From Megalobrama amblycephala (Eukaryota; Chordata; Actinopteri; Cypriniformes; Xenocyprididae), in NCBI RefSeq assembly GCF_018812025.1, contig NC_063061.1:6499796-6563795 (forward strand): a DNA stretch of 64,000 bases, read 5' to 3'. The translations under genes were made by a program, and so were the position numbers. Under the pieces are notes generated by a model. The model was not told where the DNA came from, searched no databases, and saw nothing but the letters and a program-made list of their open reading frames with translations. Positions 20,831 through 32,736 of the stretch are shown piece by piece; positions within the stretch are counted from its first letter, which is position 1, and the number at the start of each line of letters is the position of its first letter.

Positions 20831-21267
20831 CAAAGTATACTTCACTTGCGTACGCAAGGGTCAGCATATAGTGCGCGTGATGCAAATTTCAGAAAAGTAC
20901 ACATGAACTGTATGCACACGGCCTGGGTCACAGATGCACATCTTTTTTTTTTTTTTTTTTTTTTTTGCAGTAATTAGTTTATCCAAAAGATGGCAACTGT
21001 GCCCTGGGGGTATCAATTCACAAATTAGTCAAAGAAAAACTGCATAAACAGAACAGAGTGGAACACATGCAAGCTACAGCGATGATGGAGGCCTACATAG
21101 ATGAGAGATTGTGTGAAGAGGTTAGAAAGTATCCGCATTTGTACAACTCTAGCATGAAAGAATACAAAGATGTTTACATGAGTTGTAACTCCTGGCGAGA
21201 GATTGCTCAAAACTGCACATGCATTGAACACCTGTGTATGCATTCAAGTCAAATGAAGTATACTTTG
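20831..21267 (+). mobile_element. PIF/Harbinger-like MITE carrying a MADF fragment
   Basis: Inverted ends CAAAGTATACTTCACTTG (20831-20848) and, with one mismatch, 21250-21267 enclose 437 bp. A T run lies at 20943-20966. The inside encodes a MADF/SANT-like domain, and Harbinger elements typically carry such a second protein. The target-site duplication is not clear. Confidence 0.6.
21058..21225 (+). pseudogene. MADF (Myb/SANT-like) domain fragment
   Basis: The frame encodes MMEAYIDERLCEEVRKYPHL, then NSSMKEYKDVYMSCNSWREI, matching the MADF pattern of an acidic first helix, a Y/W pair around the P-x-L-Y/W core, and W-x-E-I in the third helix. After about residue 50 the frame runs into the terminal repeat, so only the N-terminal part remains. 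In Harbinger elements this protein helps the transposase enter the nucleus and bind DNA; here it is a relic. Confidence 0.6.
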
Positions 21268-22858
21268 CAAGGCTGTGCGTTCGTACACAAGCGTAGGCGT
21301 AAAACCTCAAATACCCAGGATTTTACATTGAGGCATTTGAATGGAGCCAATTTTGGAGGGTTTAAAAGCAGAAATGTATTTTAAGATTCAAGATTAATTC
21401 TTCCATAACTTGTGAATTATTTCAGCTGTAAAGTTGTTCTTGACATTTTAGGTTCTAGAAATTATGCCGTCAAAGTAAATTTTGATATAACTTTACACAG
21501 AAAAGGTTAGTAAGTTTTTTTTCCCCCACCAAAATAATGTTAACAGTTGTGGAGTTTACTTCTTGTGGCTACTTTTGAAACAATTGGGTCTGGTTTCACA
21601 GACTTAGCTTAAGCCAGGACTATAGGTGTTAAATTAGGATATTTAAGCAGCTTTTAGCAGATTAAATCTTGATAGAAATCTTAACATTAAAATTACTTTT
21701 TGTGGTAATCACCATTATGTCACAAATGAGCACAATTATGTCATAAATGGTGTCAGTTGAGCTTTATTTTTATTTATGTTTTTACTTTGGAAATTCCTGT
21801 AATGCAGTAAAAAAAATAAAAAAATTATATATATATATATATTTCATATTTGAATTGCAAAACACTTTTGCTGGTATTGAGGTGGGATATGGGCAAGGTT
21901 AGGGAAAGCTTTGTTGGTATGGATAGGTTTAAGTGTAGGGGTAAGGTGTAAGGGATGGGTCAACAGTGTAATTATAAATGCAATTACAGAAATTAATTAC
22001 AGATGTAATTACATGCAGGTGTTTTTAAAATATAAGTAACATGTAAAAACGTATGTACAGAATAAGTGCATTGTATCAAATGATTAATTTAAATGTAAGT
22101 ACATTGTAGTTAAGGCCACTTAATATAAAGTGGGACCCTTTTTTGTTGTTTTAATCTACTTTAGGTAGTTCCTTGATATTTCACACAAGCGGTCAGTTTC
22201 AAGAACTTGTAAAGTCAAAACTATATTTAGATGAGATCTGAAGTCTTGGTTGATGATACTATTGTATAAAGCTTTAATTTTTCAGAAAGATTTGATTAAT
22301 TAAAAATGCACTGTGTCCCATTTCGCAGACAGTGTTTAAATATTGTAACTGCAATACTGTATATCAGGCTGCATTTCACTGTATTACGATCCAGTACTTG
22401 GAGACTGCTTAACCCAGGGTTACAGGAAGATATCGCCTTGGCCTCTTTCCCACGTCAAGCTCCTGCTTCTCAACATCTGAGGCCTGAGTTCTCTTCTTCA
22501 TCTATTGGCGGCTTTTTGAAGGCAGTCACACAGCAGGAGGGCTCTGATCTGCTGGTGACCTCAAACTGTGCTTCAAGCACACAGTTTAACTCTGACCTAA
22601 TCTGACGTCAGTATTCATGACGGTGAGTAAATAGCCTTCCATATAGGATTTTAGTATATCATGCAAAATGAAATTCACCCAAATATAGTAGGATGAGGGA
22701 GATGCCCCCCTTAAGGACAATGTGGATTTACTTTTAAATTGTAACTTATTTAAAAAAAAGTTTAGCACGTGCAGGATGATGATGCATCAGCCAATTATTA
22801 TAGTAAATAAATAGAAACATTTGCTAATTTTGTTATAGCACAAAATGTAAAATATTAA
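21268..22858. other. Noncoding, with fragments of dispersed repeats
   Basis: There is an AT microsatellite at about 21823-21842 and a MITE-like stretch at about 21880-22140, with a GGGTAAGG-type segment and an end near TATAAAGTGGGACCC. A sequence near 21590-21660 resembles a dispersed fish repeat (TTTCACAGACTTAGCTTAAG). I see no exons. Confidence 0.35.
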
Positions 22859-23325
22859 AAGGGGGGTAAGATGGCCCCTACTGGGGTAAGTTGGCCCCCT
22901 ACCTATAATACCAAATAAACTATTGTATTTAAAATTTTATTTTGACAATTTAGTTGATAATAATTGAATAACTGATGACTGAACAAAGCAGAATACCAGT
23001 AAAAGAGATTTATCTAAAAGGTAAAAATATTCTATGACTAATATACAGGTATATGAATATTTGTTTATTTAATTGCCCATATTTTAATTAAAGTTATGTC
23101 ATAATAGCAACACTATAAATGCAAATTTAATGACTTCACTTAACTAACCTATAGGTTTTAAAAAAAGCGAAGATGTCTGAAATGTACATCTAATTCATGG
23201 AAATATTAAATAATAACCTCATTAATTACAATATTCAATATATATACAGTATTCAATTTAAAAATAATAACACAAGTAACAACATGCCACTTGGGGCCTT
23301 CTGTGGTGGTCATCTTACCCCAAGG
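22859..23325. mobile_element. MITE with GGGGTAAGATGGCCCC-type ends
   Basis: The left end contains GGGGTAAGATGGCCCC and, shortly after, a second variant GGGGTAAGTTGGCCCC. The right end near 23295-23325 carries GGGGCC...GTCATCTTACCCC in inverse. The inside is AT-rich and noncoding. A 4-bp or longer target duplication could not be fixed. Confidence 0.5.
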
Positions 23326-25001
23326 GTCTAATTTTATCTTTTTACTTCAAAATATAAAGCTAGTCATCTTCTCTGTATTTCTCAGTATGTTTCATTATTC
23401 GTAATGAAACTTTTTATTTTATCTTCAACTTTATAATGTATTGTTTTGTTGATTATATGAATTGCAAGTATTTTTATTTTATTTAACCTTTTTATTAGAC
23501 ACACACAGTAGGGAGAGGTCAGGAAGTAATGAAGTAACAGTTGTCAGAAAGTGTCACAAACTATATTCATGTGGGAGCCGCAAGTTTGAAACGGGCAGCT
23601 ATGACACATTTTAGAAATCTGAGATATATTTGAGCTATTAAGATGATTTATAAAAGGAAATGTTATAAAGTTTAGTCTATAATTATACTAACATTGCAGG
23701 AAGGAGTGTTTCATTGCCTAATTTTATTTCAATACTTTTCTATCCTATTAAATCTCTTTCCTTCACACTGTCACAGGATCATTCCCAAAGGGTTTGGGTG
23801 TCTGATTAGCCAGGCTGGTCATGTCTGGTGCTTTGCTGAACAACATGTGGAGGAAAGTGAGTATTGTGTAGAATATTTTATTTTTCAGCTGAGGAAGCCA
23901 GAAGGTCAATATCTCACGTCTTTGAAGATGAGGAAGTGGAGTTGCTGCTTTTTTGGGTTTGGTAAAGTTTTGTCAAGATACATTCCTTTCTTAACTTTAA
24001 TTTAAAAAATGAAAGAGTTCCCACTACAAATTTACTGTAAGTTCTATTTATTTAAGACAAACATACATCTGTCCAGTGTATGCCTAACTATTTTATGCAG
24101 TTTTTAAGGTTTGGTAATCATGGTGTGCAAGACCATTAACTGCTTGCTTTGTATATGGAATATGGTTCGACATATAGTTTGCAAAAACATTGTTTCAGAG
24201 CATTCAAGCAGGTATTTAATCATAAGCTCCTTTCACTCATCACTGTGAGCACGAGCGTTCCACATTGTGGATGTGCTATAGGGTTGTATAAGTATTGACT
24301 TTTTAATTTCCCCATTCATTGTAATAGGGTGTGAGCTAGCAAGTGTCAACCACAACATCAAGTCTCATGCCATTTAGATGAAGGTTTATGAAGGATTTGG
24401 TTTATTTTTATTGGTTAATAATTGTGGAGACGTCCATAATGTAATATAATTTAATGTACATGAAATGTGCACATCGATTTTAATTGTGGAAATGGCTTTT
24501 TCTGTCAACACCGTCATTTTAGCTTTTTCTCTCATGCCTTTAGTTTTTCCTCTCGTCACAGGGTGTCAGAGGACAATTTCAAATGAATGTGAAGATAATT
24601 TACAGCTCAAAACCTTATTTATCTGAAGCATTTATCTTAAAGCCCTTTTCATTTTTATACTTTATTTCAATACGTGTTGCCTCCTAACCTTTTCCTTGCA
24701 GTTGAACACAAATGTTTTATTATTCATAACACAACAATAAATGTTTTTGTAGACATTTTGTATTATAGTAAAAAAGACAAAATTGTCTCTTCATTTTAAA
24801 TAGAAAGCATTATATTTAACTGTGTCTGGCAACTTGTAACTGTCAGTACACCATAGTTATACAAATGTACTAAATGCATTTATTTCCATTCAAATGGATT
24901 GAAACAGAGAAAAGGATTGGGCTTAAAAGATTCCTTATCCTGTGGCTCCCTCTTAGTGGACAATATTAATAGCACAGCTTATACTAATTATAAGACAATC
25001 C
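23326..25001. other. AT-rich noncoding DNA, nothing recognised
   Basis: No coding exon or clear element boundary is seen. Confidence 0.4.
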
Positions 25002-25005
25002 TTAA

Positions 25006-25765
25006 ATTGTTAATTCACCCAAAAATTTAATTTGTGTCATTAAGTACTCAACCTCATCTCATTCCAAACCCGTAAGACCTTTGTTCATCTGCAGAACACA
25101 AATTTATAAAAGATATTTTTGATGAAATCCAAGAGGTTTTTTTTCTCCCATAGAAAGCAATGAAATGACCAAATTCAAGGTCCAAAAAAGTATTAAAGAC
25201 ATAGTTAAAATAGTCAACATGACTATAGTGGTTCAACCATAATGTTATGAAGTGACGAGAATTATTTTTGTGCGCAAAAACAAAACAAAAATAATGACTT
25301 TATTCAACAATTTTTCCTCTTCCCTGTCAGTCTGTTACGCAGTTGGTGCAGTGAATGCAGTACAATGCTTCCAGGTTCTACGTCAGAACGCCGACTTGCG
25401 ACCTGCGCCGACCTGCGTCAGCATCACACCCATGCATAGAAGACTGACAGTAAAGAGGAAAATTTGTTGAATAAAGTTGTTATTTTTGTTTTGTTTTTGT
25501 GCACAAAAAGTATTCTCATCAATTCATAACAATAAGGTTGAACCACTGTAGTCACATTGACTATTTTAACCATCTCTTTACTACTACTCTGGACCTTGGA
25601 ATGATGGTAACTACGTTGCTTTTGATGGGAGATGAAAAAACTCTCGGATTTCATCAAAAATATCTTAATTTGTATTCTGAAGATGAATGAAGGTCTTGCG
25701 TGTTTGGAACGACATGAGAGTGCGTAATTAATGACAAAAATTTCATTTTTGAGTGAACTAACCCT
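25006..25765. mobile_element. TTAA fold-back MITE (full length)
   Basis: TTAA lies at 25002-25005 and 25766-25769. Arms of about 310 nt (25006-25320 against 25445-25765) flank a loop of about 125 nt. It belongs to the family with 'gttagttcaccc' ends and the inner words 'cattccaaac' and 'gacatgag'; relatives occur at 30388, 32299, 37501 and 52635. Confidence 0.78.
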
Positions 25766-25769
25766 TTAA

Positions 25770-26927
25770 TAGATCCAGTAAAACATTTAAGTTACAGAAC
25801 ATACAGTAGTACAACTATAGTTACAGTACAGTACAATATAAACTGTATGAATATAAGGTCATATGTAATAGTTCAATATACAGTATGTGGCAATTTTATT
25901 CAATAGAATATCATTATTATTAGAATATATTATAGAATATATCATTATTTTTAATAGCTTGTAGTATTATTATTATAGCCTATATACAATTGAGTATATA
26001 CAGTATAATATAGTATAATATAGTAGTAATATATTAGCATAACTATGATTAAAAATTGCAAATAGTATATCATAAATTGTACAATAATATAGTCAATATA
26101 AAAATAACAAATATAATAGTAGTGAATAGTACAATCATATAAGTCGTATAGTGATATCATATATAATAATGGGCAGAAGTGGTCTCTTGGAAATGGAGAA
26201 CAGATATACTAACAGGCTTTCTTCAGCCTTCCTTGAGGTTTGTGTTTTCCTGGTTCCACTGGCTAAAATGGGGAAATGAGCCATGATTAGACTTACATGT
26301 GAAAGGTAATTCCCCGAAATGCGGTTTGGATTGTGCGATGGTGTGTAAAACCTGTAAAAGCAAGTTGCCCGGACCAATATGGTGGCGCCGTTGACGTGCA
26401 ATCCAGTGGCCAATGGGGCATTTATGTAGGCTATTTTATATGTCTATTCATCCAATTCAAATATTCATCCAAAATAGACCTCTATATATACTGAATTAAT
26501 AATAAATAATAAATGTGTTCAGCATTCTGCAACAAATATTTTTTTTGGATTCGGCAGGCATGTATTCATGATACTATTGGGGGTCTCGGAGCCCTCCCTA
26601 GCTCTACAGCGTCCCCACAAATTTCCAGTGTAAATCTGTGGTGAAAAATGGAAATGCAGCACGGTCTCATAGAGAACCATTGGGGCAGATTTCTGGCTGC
26701 CCCACTTATGGGTAAGCACACCTTACGTAAACATCGCTCCAGACCAAGGCGATATCAGTCCGCTTCAGATATGTGTCTGCATCAGGTCAGTAACTAGTTG
26801 GCATGTCTGTTCTTCCCTACAGCATATGGAATATGGAATAACGCAAGGACATTAGAATTCTGTCAAAAGTGTGTCTGATGTGTTGAGCAATTAGAATATA
26901 AAGCTTACAAAATGGTTATCATAAACT
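25770..26927. other. AT-rich noncoding DNA
   Basis: The stretch 25,790-26,170 is a low-complexity TA/ATT-rich tract. At 26,520-26,740 a more complex segment may be a dispersed repeat of unknown type. No exon is seen. Confidence 0.4.
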
Positions 26928-26965
26928 AGCGCTGTCATGAATGAGGCTCCCTCGGCCCGTCCTCC

Positions 26966-27849
26966 CTTCACTGGAACTATGCCCCCCAAGGGCAGGATAT
27001 TCCCCTTGTCACAGCCTGAGACAGCCTCAATGAAAGCCTACATTGAAGAGGAACTAGCCAAGGGCTTCATCCGGCCGTCAACTTCACCCGCTTCTGCTGG
27101 TTTCTTTTTTGTAAAAAAGAAAGATGGAGGACTAAGACCCTGCATTGATTACCGGGCTCTGAATGATATCACAGTTAAGTTCCGTTACCCCTTGCCTCTG
27201 GTACCTGCCGCCCTGGAATAGTTAAGACAAGCTGCATTTTTCACCAAACTCGACCTCCGCTGCGCCTACAATCTCATACGCATCCGCGAGGGGGACGAAT
27301 GGTAGACTGCCTTCTCAACCACCTCCGGCCACTATGAGACCCTCGTGATGCCGTTCGGCCTGTCTCTGTCTCTCTAACTCCTTCACTGAGCATGTCCAAC
27401 ACGTCAGGGCGGTTCTCCAATGACTCATCCAACACCAGTTGTATGCTAAGGCTGAGAAATGCGAATTTCACCGAACTTCCACATCCTTCCTGGGGTATGT
27501 CATTAGTCGAGACGGAGTGGCTATGGATGACGGCAAGGTGAGAGCTGTGCTTGAGTGGCCCAAACCCCGTACGTTAAAAGAGTTACAACGCTTCCTGGGC
27601 TTCGCTAATTTCTATCGGTGATTCATCAGAAACTTCAGTAGTGTGGCGGCGCCCCTCACAGCCATGACCAAATGCACCTCTTCCCGCTTAAGCTGGACAC
27701 CGGCATCCAATCAAGCATTCTGTGAGCTGAAGGAGCGATTTACAACAGCGCCCATTCTCCGCCATCCTAACCCAGAACTTCCCTTCATAGTCGAAGTCGA
27801 CGCATCCAGACACTGGCATTGGTGCGATCCTGTCACAACGCCAGGGTGA
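26966..27849 (+). pseudogene. pol: Degenerate reverse transcriptase and start of RNase H
   Basis: Recognisable RT pieces are [50 protein letters not shown], then after an in-frame stop LDLRCAYNLIRIREGDEW and VMPFGL. The stretch that should hold the YxDD active site is missing. The thumb follows ([18 protein letters not shown]) with FLGFANFYR and another stop, and then the start of RNase H (PFIVEVDAS). Stops near 27220, 27303, 27375 and 27619 and at least one shift near 27830 show decay. Confidence 0.88.
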
Positions 27850-29071
27850 CCCTGAAAAAACGTATCCATGCGCCTTTTACTCTCGCAAACTGTCTGCTGC
27901 TGAATGTAACTACGACATAGGGGACCGTGAGTTACTCGCCATGAAGGCGGCGTTGGAGGAGTGGCGGCACTGGTTAGAAGGGGCTCAGAATCAATTCACT
28001 ATACTTACCGACCACAAAGATTTGGATTACCTTCGAGCAGCTAAACGTCTGAACCAGAGACAAGCCAGGTGGGCCATGTTTTTCACACGTTTTAACTTTA
28101 AAGTTACATACAGACCTGGGTCAAAGAACACTAAAGCTGACGCACTATCCCGACAGACTGAAAGCTCTGAACAACCCATTACTGCTGAACCCATCATCCC
28201 TGAATCATTGCTCATAGCCCCAGTCCAATGGGACATAATGACCGAGATCACGCAAACTAACGAACAAACTCCCCCTCCAGCAACCTGCCCAGCCGACCGC
28301 ACCTATGTTCCAGCACCACTCCGAAACGCAGTCCTCCATCACGTTCACGATCTGCCCAGCTCTGGTCATCCAGGTATCACAGCCACACACAACCTTCTGC
28401 ACAACCGTTTCTGGTGGGAGAACATGTTATCAGACACAATCCAATTCGTACGAAACTGCACTGCCTGTCAGACCTCCAAACCATCACATCAAGCACCCGC
28501 AGGACTACTTCAGCCACTACCCATTCCTCACCGAACCTGGTCCCACATCGCCATAGACTTTGTAACCGACTTACCTCCTTCACAAAACCACACCACCATC
28601 CTCACAGTTGTTGACCGCTTTTCCAAAGCGTGTCACCTCATACCACTTCCCAAACTTCCCACAGCCATGGAAACAGACGAAATATTGTGCAACCACGTAT
28701 TTCGTCTATACGGTCTCCCGGAGGACATCGTCTCCGACAGGGGGGCCCAGTTCACGGGGGCCCAGTTCACTTCCCGAGTGTGGGCTGCATTCTTCAAAGC
28801 ACTCAACATTAACGTCAGTCTCACCTCCGGGTACCACCCAGAATCCAATGGACAGACCGAGCGTCTCAACCAAGAGCTCACCCGATTCCTGCGCACATAT
28901 TGTCAACGCCACCAAGCTGAATGGAGCCGCTTCCTCATATGGGCTGAGTACGCGCGGAACTTACTCAGAAAACCCTCCACTGGAGTCACTCCATTTCAAT
29001 GCATTCTGGGCTATCAACCACCGTTATTCCCCTGGTCCGGCGAGCCCTCAGAACTACCTGCTGTGAACTAG
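27850..29071 (+). pseudogene. pol: RNase H C-terminal part and integrase
   Basis: Open from about 27850. The RNase H end shows the E in [23 protein letters not shown] and KADALSRQ. The integrase has zinc ligands H-H-C-C ([13 protein letters not shown], then CTACQTSK) and catalytic Asp in AIDFVTDLP, Asp in IVSDRGAQF and Glu in [10 protein letters not shown]. Between the second and third catalytic residues a 15-bp tandem duplication (28741-28770) adds five residues. The frame ends at 29071, where a small deletion or shift separates it from the C-terminal part. Confidence 0.9.
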
Positions 29072-29590
29072 CCCACCACCATCTGCAACGGGCGGTCCGG
29101 AGGCAAGCCGAGCAGGCGGATCGACGTCGACGGCCTCATCCTGCTTACACAGTTGGACAATGGGTCTGGTTATCAACCCGAGATCTACGCCTCAGACTTC
29201 CATACAAGAAACTCAGTCCCAGGTTTGTAGGGCCTTTCCAAATTATCAAACAAATCACTCCTGTATCATACCGTTTAAATTTGCCTGCTAATTATCGTGT
29301 TTCTCCCACTTTTCATGTGTCACTGCTGAAACCCTCCGAGGGTCCGGGAGGAGAGCCGGAGGGAGCCGAGGATCATCATCCCCCACCGCTACACATCGAG
29401 GGCAAGGAGGCTTATCAGGTCCGGGATCTTCTCGATTCCAGGCGCCGGGGTCAGAAGCTACAGTATCTGGTCTATTGGGAGGGGTATGGACCTGAGGAGT
29501 GATCCTGGGTCGATGCAGATGATATTCTGGACCCTGCTCTGCTGGAGGAATTCCATCGGACGCATCCGGAAAGGCCGGCCCCTCGACCGC
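29060..29590 (+). pseudogene. pol: Integrase C-terminal region and chromodomain
   Basis: The frame begins in [20 protein letters not shown], then [24 protein letters not shown] and [10 protein letters not shown], the GPY/F module. The chromodomain follows: [20 protein letters not shown] then YWEGYGPEE, a stop in place of a usual E/R codon at 29500-29502, and beyond it [18 protein letters not shown]. Chromodomains steer integration toward heterochromatin in this clade. The in-frame stop truncates it. Confidence 0.88.
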
Positions 29591-29648
29591 GTGGTAGACC
29601 CTGGCGTCCGCCTCCTCGCGTCAGGAGCCGCTCGCAGGGTGGGGGCTC

Positions 29649-30131
29649 TGTCATGAATGAGGCTCCCTCGGCCCGTCCTCCGGACCACCAGAGGGAGCCC
29701 TCACCGGATTATTGACTGTCACATTCGGACTACATTTCCCATAGGCCCTCATTTCTGGGACTGATTACACATGCACCTGCACCACATCACACACACACTA
29801 TTTAAGACCCTCACACACTGCATTACATCGCGAAGTCTTGATTTGCTAAGGTGATTATTTCTGAGCGTTATTTCTGTGGACTGCTTACCCGTTGTTACCT
29901 GGACTGTTTATCTCTCGTGAACCTCTGCCGCCTACCTCGAACTCTGCCTGGACTCTGATCTCTGATTGTTAGCCGCCTGTCTCGACCATTGCCTGTGACC
30001 CATTTGTGATTCTTGCTGCCAGCCCTGACCCTTGCCTGTCCCCGACTACAGTATTGTCTCAGCCCTGTTGTTTATACTGTGTTTTAATAAAGACTGCGAA
30101 TGGATCCACTCTCCACTGACCCTTCATTACA
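29649..30131 (+). repeat. 3' LTR of the chromodomain Gypsy element
   Basis: The 483 bp run from TGTCATGA to ATTACA. The polypurine tract GGGTGGGGGCTC precedes it. It contains a TATTTAAG promoter-like box near 29810 and AATAAA at 30086-30091. Its first 33 bp recur at 26933-26965. Confidence 0.9.
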
Positions 30132-30387
30132 AGCGCTAAGACCCAGAATCTGCCCTACCTAAATTTATAGCCAGGAGCCGCTACTGGTCCTCTCCAGAAG
30201 AACTTTATTATTGGCAGACTTCTTACATCAGTGTGTTCTGACTTCGTATGTGCTCATTGTTTACACAAAACATTACACCGGTAATTTACTGGTAATGTTA
30301 CAACTTCTCATACCGTTAAATTGCCAGAACCACCACACTGGTATTTACTGGTATTTTTGAAAAGGTCCTGTTTACACATGATCTCTT

Positions 30388-30478
30388 ACAGGGATAGTTC
30401 ACCAAAAAATGAAAATTCTGTCATCATTTAGTTGTTCCAAACCTGTATAAATTTCTTTGTTCTTTTGTACACAAAAAA
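30388..30478 (+). repeat. Fragment of the TTAA fold-back MITE
   Basis: One end of the family is present (ATAGTTCACC...AATTCTGTCATCATTTA...GTTCCAAACC) and then breaks off into AT-rich DNA. There is no matching inverted end nearby. Confidence 0.6.
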
Positions 30479-30502
30479 ATATATTTGGAATATATATATA
30501 TA

Positions 30503-30812
30503 TAGTCAAACCAAAAAATTATTAGAATAGCACTAATTAGTATAGCAAAATAAAGTGACAAGAGACATATTATACCCAAACATTCTTCATACAGTGGACT
30601 ACCAGTAAAATTGATAAAAATTTGAATCCAAAAATTACTTTGACTTGACCATTTTTTGTGTGTTATCAAGTGTTATCTGACATAATTAAGATAATTTTTT
30701 TTCTGACAGTTTAACTCTGAGATCTTGTCATATTTCATTACCTTTTTTTAAGCTATAGTGAATAAACTGTATGAAATGTTCAAGGTGTCTGAATAAATTT
30801 TGGTTTGACTGT
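30503..30812. mobile_element. Tc1/mariner-type MITE
   Basis: Inverted ends of the type AGTCAAACCAAAATTTATT lie at about 30503-30530 and 30785-30812, each next to TA. The 310-bp inside is AT-rich with no transposase. A C run follows at 30836-30846. Confidence 0.6.
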
Positions 30813-32298
30813 ATGTATAAAAAATGTTTTTATCACCCCCCCCCCCACCACCACCCGCCCAAACACGCATCATTTTGTCTGCATCATATGTCAGACCTGA
30901 ACATTCACCGAGTGGCTGAAATTTGAAGAATGAATCATAAATCCTGTGAAAAAGCATAAGAAGAAAGAAGGCTGGGAGGAGGAGAGGGGAACGACATGGC
31001 AGCTAATTTGCTGACATGGGGGCGATGGGGAGGTTGGCCTCTGATAATATTGTTTCTTGAAGGAGCAGCACAAGTAGTGAGAGGAACAAAAGTAACTGTG
31101 CCCCACAAATCCTGTAGCCAATTAGTCTGTATCAATAATTAATAGGCATTGTCTGTATGGGCCACAGCAGATTGAGTTTCTCTCTGCCTGCCTAGATTGT
31201 TATGACAAGTAGTGACTACATAATGATATTAGCGATTAATAATTCAGTGCAAGCAGTGTTGCTTCAGGTGACTGGGCTGGTCATGCCTCCACTGCAGACC
31301 ACACAGTGTGGGGTTGTCAAAAAAGTGTGTGGCTGTTTATATGTGTGTGTGGCTTAGGAAAGCATGTTGATGGACAAAGCAAATCAGTGAACAGACACAG
31401 AATGAAAAGTAAGACTGAAAGCAACACAAGGGTTGACCCTGAAAACAAAGCTAGAGGTAACTGTGACCAAGGGACTTTAGGTGTTGTCATATTGAACAAA
31501 ACATCTTACTTTTGAAGGTGGACAGTTTTTTTTTTTTTTTATTATTTTTTTTTTTTATGTTTCTCTTGCTGACATAGCAGTCTTATTTTTATAGTGACAC
31601 CTAGTGGCATGGATGCAGCATCATGTTAAGCTTTCTTTTTTTGATGCCATTGTAAAAAATTGATTATTCACAATTTGAAATTATTTTATTCTGCAAGTTA
31701 ATGTGTCAGATAAAAGGGAAGTTACTAAGATAAAGTGAGTAGTGGAAGACTGGTCATGTGATGTCAAAATGGCCGCCCCCATTTTGCAATAAGTCAGCTT
31801 TTATTGGACTACTGGTACTGTACTGACTAGTGTCTTTGTCTCATGTGAGCAAGGTTATTATCATTAATTAAAACTAAAACTATTAAAAACATTTTTGCCA
31901 ATTGAAATAAAGCTGGAGTAAAATAAAAATGGTTCAAGTTTTTCACCTAATAATCAAACAAAAATTAGAAATGGCAACAAACTAAAATATAATTATAAAC
32001 TGGAAATAAATAAAAAATAAAACAAAGCTAAAGCTAAAACTGAAATAAAAATAAATTAAACCCTAATAGTAATATTTAAAAAAAAACGAATACATTTACA
32101 TTTATCCAAAGTGACTTACAAGTGAGGAATTCAACAATCAGTTCATCTTAAAGAGCCAATAAACATGAGAAGTGCTAGTAATACAAAGCCATCATTCAGA
32201 ACAGTATAAGATAGAACAGGGAGGGATTAAAGAATAGTGAAAACAATTATAACATTTCATTTTACTAAAAATTAAACTTAAATTAAAATGAAAACTTG
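30813..32298. other. Noncoding, with T runs and a SINE-like fragment (32089-32200)
   Basis: A C run lies at 30836-30846 and T-rich runs at 31526-31557. At 32089-32200 a copy of the 'acatttacatttatccaaagtgacttaca' type repeat is present (truncated). I see no exons. Confidence 0.4.
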
Positions 32299-32732
32299 AA
32301 AAAGTTCACCCAAAAAAGAAAATTCTGTCATCATTTACTCACCTTCATGTCATTCCAAACCCATAAGACTTTCGTTCATTTTTAAAACCCAAATGAAGAT
32401 ATTTAATGAATCCGAGAGATTTCTGTCCATCTATTGACGGTCCAAGCAAACTACCAATTTGATGCTTCAAAAGTTCGTAAAGAGATTGTAAAACTAATCC
32501 ATATGAATTAAGTGGTTTAGTCCAAATTTTCTGAAGTGACACGATCGCTTTATATGATGAACAGATTAAATTTAGGCTTTTATTCACATACTGTATAAGG
32601 GACAGAAATCTAAATAATCAGAAAACAGAAATCATTTAAAATATCTTAAAATATCATTTGTGTTGTGAAGATGAACAAAAGACTTACAGGTTTGGAATGA
32701 CATGAGGATTCATTTTTAGGTGATCTAACCCT
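32299..32732. mobile_element. TTAA fold-back MITE, second copy
   Basis: The ends AGTTCACCCAAAA and, inverted, TTTTTAGGTGATCTAACCC enclose about 434 bp. TTAA is intact on the right (32733-32736) and altered to TTGA on the left. The inside is a diverged inverted repeat with the family words 'cattccaaac' and 'aaatgaagat'. Confidence 0.7.
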
Positions 32733-32736
32733 TTAA

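Larger units (their letters stand above)
26933..30131 (+). mobile_element. Chromodomain Gypsy retrotransposon with internal 5' deletion
   Basis: The element is flanked by an exact 5-bp target duplication AGCGC (26928-26932 and 30132-30136) and both outer ends are intact (TGT...ACA). Only the first 33 bp of the 5' LTR remain (26933-26965); they are identical to the start of the 3' LTR and join directly to mid-RT sequence, so the rest of the LTR, leader, gag, protease and RT start were removed in one deletion. RT contains several stops and lacks the YxDD motif; integrase and chromodomain are better kept. It is a dead copy of a chromovirus. Confidence 0.92.

Noticed and set aside
23694..24005. 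103-codon frame
   Set aside because: There is no domain, no splice context and AT-rich composition; no reason to call a gene.
28027..28915. Overlapping open frames on both strands across the chromodomain element
   Set aside because: They are shadows of the RNase H-integrase frame.
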